Assembly: GCA_947685225.1 (NCBI GenBank)
Contig: CANTUV010000035.1
Span: 8,377,501 to 8,441,500 of the forward strand
Source: Garcia nutans
Lineage: Eukaryota; Streptophyta; Magnoliopsida; Malpighiales; Euphorbiaceae
Reading direction: 5' to 3'
DNA length: 64,000 bases
The position numbers and the translations under genes are program-made. The notes below the pieces were generated by a model. That model was not told where the DNA came from and searched no databases. It worked only from the letters and a program-made list of their open reading frames with translations. Every line of letters starts with the position of its first letter. Within the stretch, counting starts at the first letter, position 1. This document shows, in pieces, positions 61,443-64,000 of this stretch.

Positions 61443-64000
61443 ATGGCTTTATCTTGTTCTTTGCAATTGTCCTATGATTTGGGACTTTGCAAGAACCAGG
61501 GGTACAAAAAACAACTCAAGGTATAGTTTCTTGCCTTTTTCTTGGGAGGGGAATTTTCTTCATCTTTTCAATTTTACAGTCTGAAGTAGTATATTTGTTT
61601 TCAGCATATATTGACAAGGGGCAAGCTACCATTGTTGAGTACCAAACTTTCATCAAGTGCTTCGGTAACATTTATATTTGATGTCACAGCTTTTGGTTTC
61701 TAGAAATGGCATTCTAGTCTAGTGACACAGTGACAGCATGTTCACTGGAGATACCCTTTAAACCTATAAGTGTTTGTGTACAAACACACTTGCATGTGGG
61801 CATATGATATGGTCTGCTTGAGTGATACATTCTTTTGGTTCAAGTCTTTACTCAAAATTTAAAATTCTTGTATATATTATGGTTTCCAGCAAAGTATCTG
61901 GCTTTCCATCTATTTACATGCTATTCAGATTTCTTTCCTGTATCGTTGTTTTCAAGCGGCTTTGAACCTTTTTCCTTGACTTGATAAATTTACTGAATCA
62001 GGATATGGGGTTTCCTTAAATATGTTCATGTTGGTAAATATACCTTACACATTGTACATACTTCTCTGCCCACTATCTTAAACTTTTAGGTGCTCTAACA
62101 TGGAATTGGAGCCTGTTGCTTTTGTTTTCTCACACGGTTGCTGCAATTCTTGGGCTAAGTTACTTGATAGCTGCTTTTATCAAGCATGCATGTATTAAGA
62201 TTGTCAAACAGGTTTAAGTTTGTTTTGCTAGACCGGCATGTGTGTGAGAAGGGATTTTGATAATTTTGAATTGTTATAAAGCTTGCATTGGTCTTACATA
62301 GTGTATATTCCTTTCTATTCCCAACTTAACCTTTTATTTTGGATGATCTAATGTGATGTCAAACATTGCCAATCCTGTTTCTATATATCTTTCTCTCAAT
62401 TGAGTGGAATGAAGGAGAAAATACGTATATCTAACACAAGTAGAGGGAGTTACACCTACTTAAGTTGAATTGGGTTTTTAGGCCATGTTATGGGTTCTTA
62501 GCTCGAAGGAAGCTCCTTGTAATCAGGCTTATAACTGGTATTGGAGAGGGTGTTTCTAGTAATCAGCATTTGCAGCCTCATATCAATATCAATGTTTTTT
62601 ATATTGAATGTTCACCATCAAATTTATTCTACTGAATGGGACACTTTATCCTTACCATGCTGCAAGTGCAGTACTTGGAACTTTTATGTAATGAGTAGAA
62701 GACCACCATCTCAGCCTCTCATGTGAAAACATAAAAATTGATTTGTTTTATTCTTTAAATTGATTTGCTCTGTTCTTTGTGAGAAAGAAAGAGAGATTTT
62801 TATTCATGAACAGCATCGTAGCATCTACCAAAAAAAATGCCCTTAAAATAACAATATGAAATCGGTCTGCCATTGTGCTATTAAACTGGTTGGCTCTATC
62901 ATTATGATATTTTTCCAACTGTGAGAATTCTTCGATGATGTTTTATTGTTTTTCCTAATGAGATCCTTATTCTAGGTATTTTAGTGGTTCAAATCCTTTG
63001 ATATGTTATATTAAACTAAACATTCTACAATTACAAATAACAAATGGGGCAGGGCAGAATTAGCATCCCTGCCCCCTTAGATTTTTTTTTCCCGTTTGTG
63101 ATGTTGTTGAGTGGGGTGGATTTTTTTTTCTTTTGTAATCATATGTTTTTATATATTAACATCAAATATATATGCATATACACAAAATTTTCAATGTTAT
63201 TTGTTAATATTTGATTTTCAAATATTTATATTGTGTAATAAAAGTATATATTTAAATATAAAAAAGTCTTTAAATATTTATAAAACTCAAAATATAATGT
63301 AAAAAACCTTTAAAACCAAGGGAAGATTGGGGTGGGGTAGGGATTCCCTATTAGGTTTTGAGTGGCACACAGGTTCCTTGTTAGGGTGGGTGAACTTCAT
63401 AACTGATCGATGTTTTTCAGTATTAGAAGCTCTCTGATAGAAGAGAAAGGGCTCTTAAAACAAAGGATTAAAATGCTCATCAGAGAGAAAAATATAATGA
63501 AAAAACAACCAAAAAAGAAGCTGTGGGAAGGGGCTGATTGCTGGAAAAAAATAGTTGCAGTGGGGGGGGTGGTGGTTGTGGTTGGGGTTTGCTTTGTGAG
63601 AGAGAGAGAGAGCTAGAGTTTATGGTAAGAATAATTGCTTTGTTATTGCTCTGTCATGATTCAATAGAATAGTGTTTATACTGGTATTTTTTCTGTCCAT
63701 ACAATTGTTAAACTCATTGAATCTCAAATTGTTAATGAAACTTCAATGAACTAAAAATGAAGTTTGAGAAATTGTTTTTGTTTCAGCAATGGGATTCTTG
63801 GAATTTTCATCTATCAGCCAATTTGTACAGACCCATATGGCCTGTAACATATCGAAGTAATGCTTTTATGTGCCACTCTTTTCTAGTTCCAAGCCCAGCA
63901 TCTGTACTTCCTGGCATGAAAGCTGCTTCCATGGCGTTGACAAGGTACTTCTCGTTCTTTCAGTTAACTTCTCGTTCTTTCGTTATATGTCCACAGATGA
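61443..64000 (+). CDS. MSL2/MSL3-like plastid mechanosensitive channel, N-terminal part
   Basis: Three exons fit one frame: 61443-61520 (MALSCSLQLSYDLGLCKNQG...), 61605-61664 (HILTRGKLPLLSTKLSSSAS) and 63787-63944 (QWDSWNFHLSANLYRPIWP... to ASMALTR), ending in a donor at 63945. The pattern MAL...LQLS..LGLC.NQG and RPI..V.YR..AF.CHSF agrees with the N-terminus of Arabidopsis MSL2 as I remember it. This part is a Ser/Leu-rich, acid-poor chloroplast transit peptide. MSL2 and MSL3 are MscS-type channels of the plastid envelope that relieve osmotic stress and affect plastid size and division. Transmembrane helices and the MscS core must lie to the right of the window. The 2.1-kb second intron holds a GC-rich inverted repeat. 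Another small exon inside it cannot be excluded. Confidence 0.82.
63046..63075. repeat. GC-rich inverted repeat in the MSL-like intron
   Basis: GGGGCAGGG (63046-63054) is followed, after 12 bases, by its exact inverse CCCTGCCCC (63067-63075). A related G-rich phrase, GGGGTGGGGTAGGGATTCCC, lies near 63328. The 63046-63350 interval may be one small transposon. Confidence 0.6.

Noticed and set aside
1..64000. tRNA, rRNA or organellar DNA insertions
   Set aside because: I looked for B-box-like GGTTCGAATCC words and GC-balanced organellar blocks and found none convincing; a tRNA or organelle search tool would be needed to be certain.

Overview
This is a nuclear genome segment from a flowering plant, most likely a eudicot. 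It is AT-rich, its genes are split by introns with GT/AG boundaries, and its coding content belongs to plant families (NETWORKED actin-binding proteins, MSL plastid channels, a plant nicotinamidase). Much of the space between genes is decayed transposable elements. I cannot name the species from sequence alone.

Layout from left to right. Positions 69-450 hold the tail of a hAT-type transposase. Positions 2113-10395 hold an ecdysoneless/SGT1-family gene in five exons whose reading frame is almost perfectly kept but is broken by two in-frame TGA codons; its third intron is swollen by a LINE fragment and an apparent solo LTR. Positions 11878-14796 hold a complete five-exon nicotinamidase with a Harbinger-type MITE in its last intron. 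Convergent to it, on the minus strand (15652-20144), is a long NET2-type NETWORKED protein. From 20.1 to 30.5 kb lie AT-rich DNA, a truncated minus-strand copia relic (24680-27375) and a hAT MITE (30092-30545). A small two-exon plant protein of unknown function follows on the minus strand (31261-33205), with a TATA box and G-boxes upstream. From 34.5 to 54.1 kb there are no genes: an LTR-like block (41376-43975), a GC-rich hAT-type MITE (45696-45922), and a complete but degenerate copia element (47189-52896) with 5-bp target duplications. The right end carries a 1102-residue coiled-coil protein resembling Arabidopsis At4g38062 (55813-59121), preceded by a cluster of mitosis-specific AACGG elements, and the first exons of a chloroplast MSL2/MSL3-type mechanosensitive channel (61443 onward), which runs off the window.

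The genes do not form a pathway or cluster; they are unrelated neighbours, as usual in plant chromosomes. I found no CRISPR array, tRNA, rRNA, organellar insertion or convincing new multi-gene system. The best leads are the doubly interrupted ecdysoneless gene, the mitotic-type promoter on the uncharacterised coiled-coil gene with its exact 77-residue repeats, the palindromic tandem units in the LTR at 7.7 kb, and several small transposons whose ends and target duplications can be set to the base.
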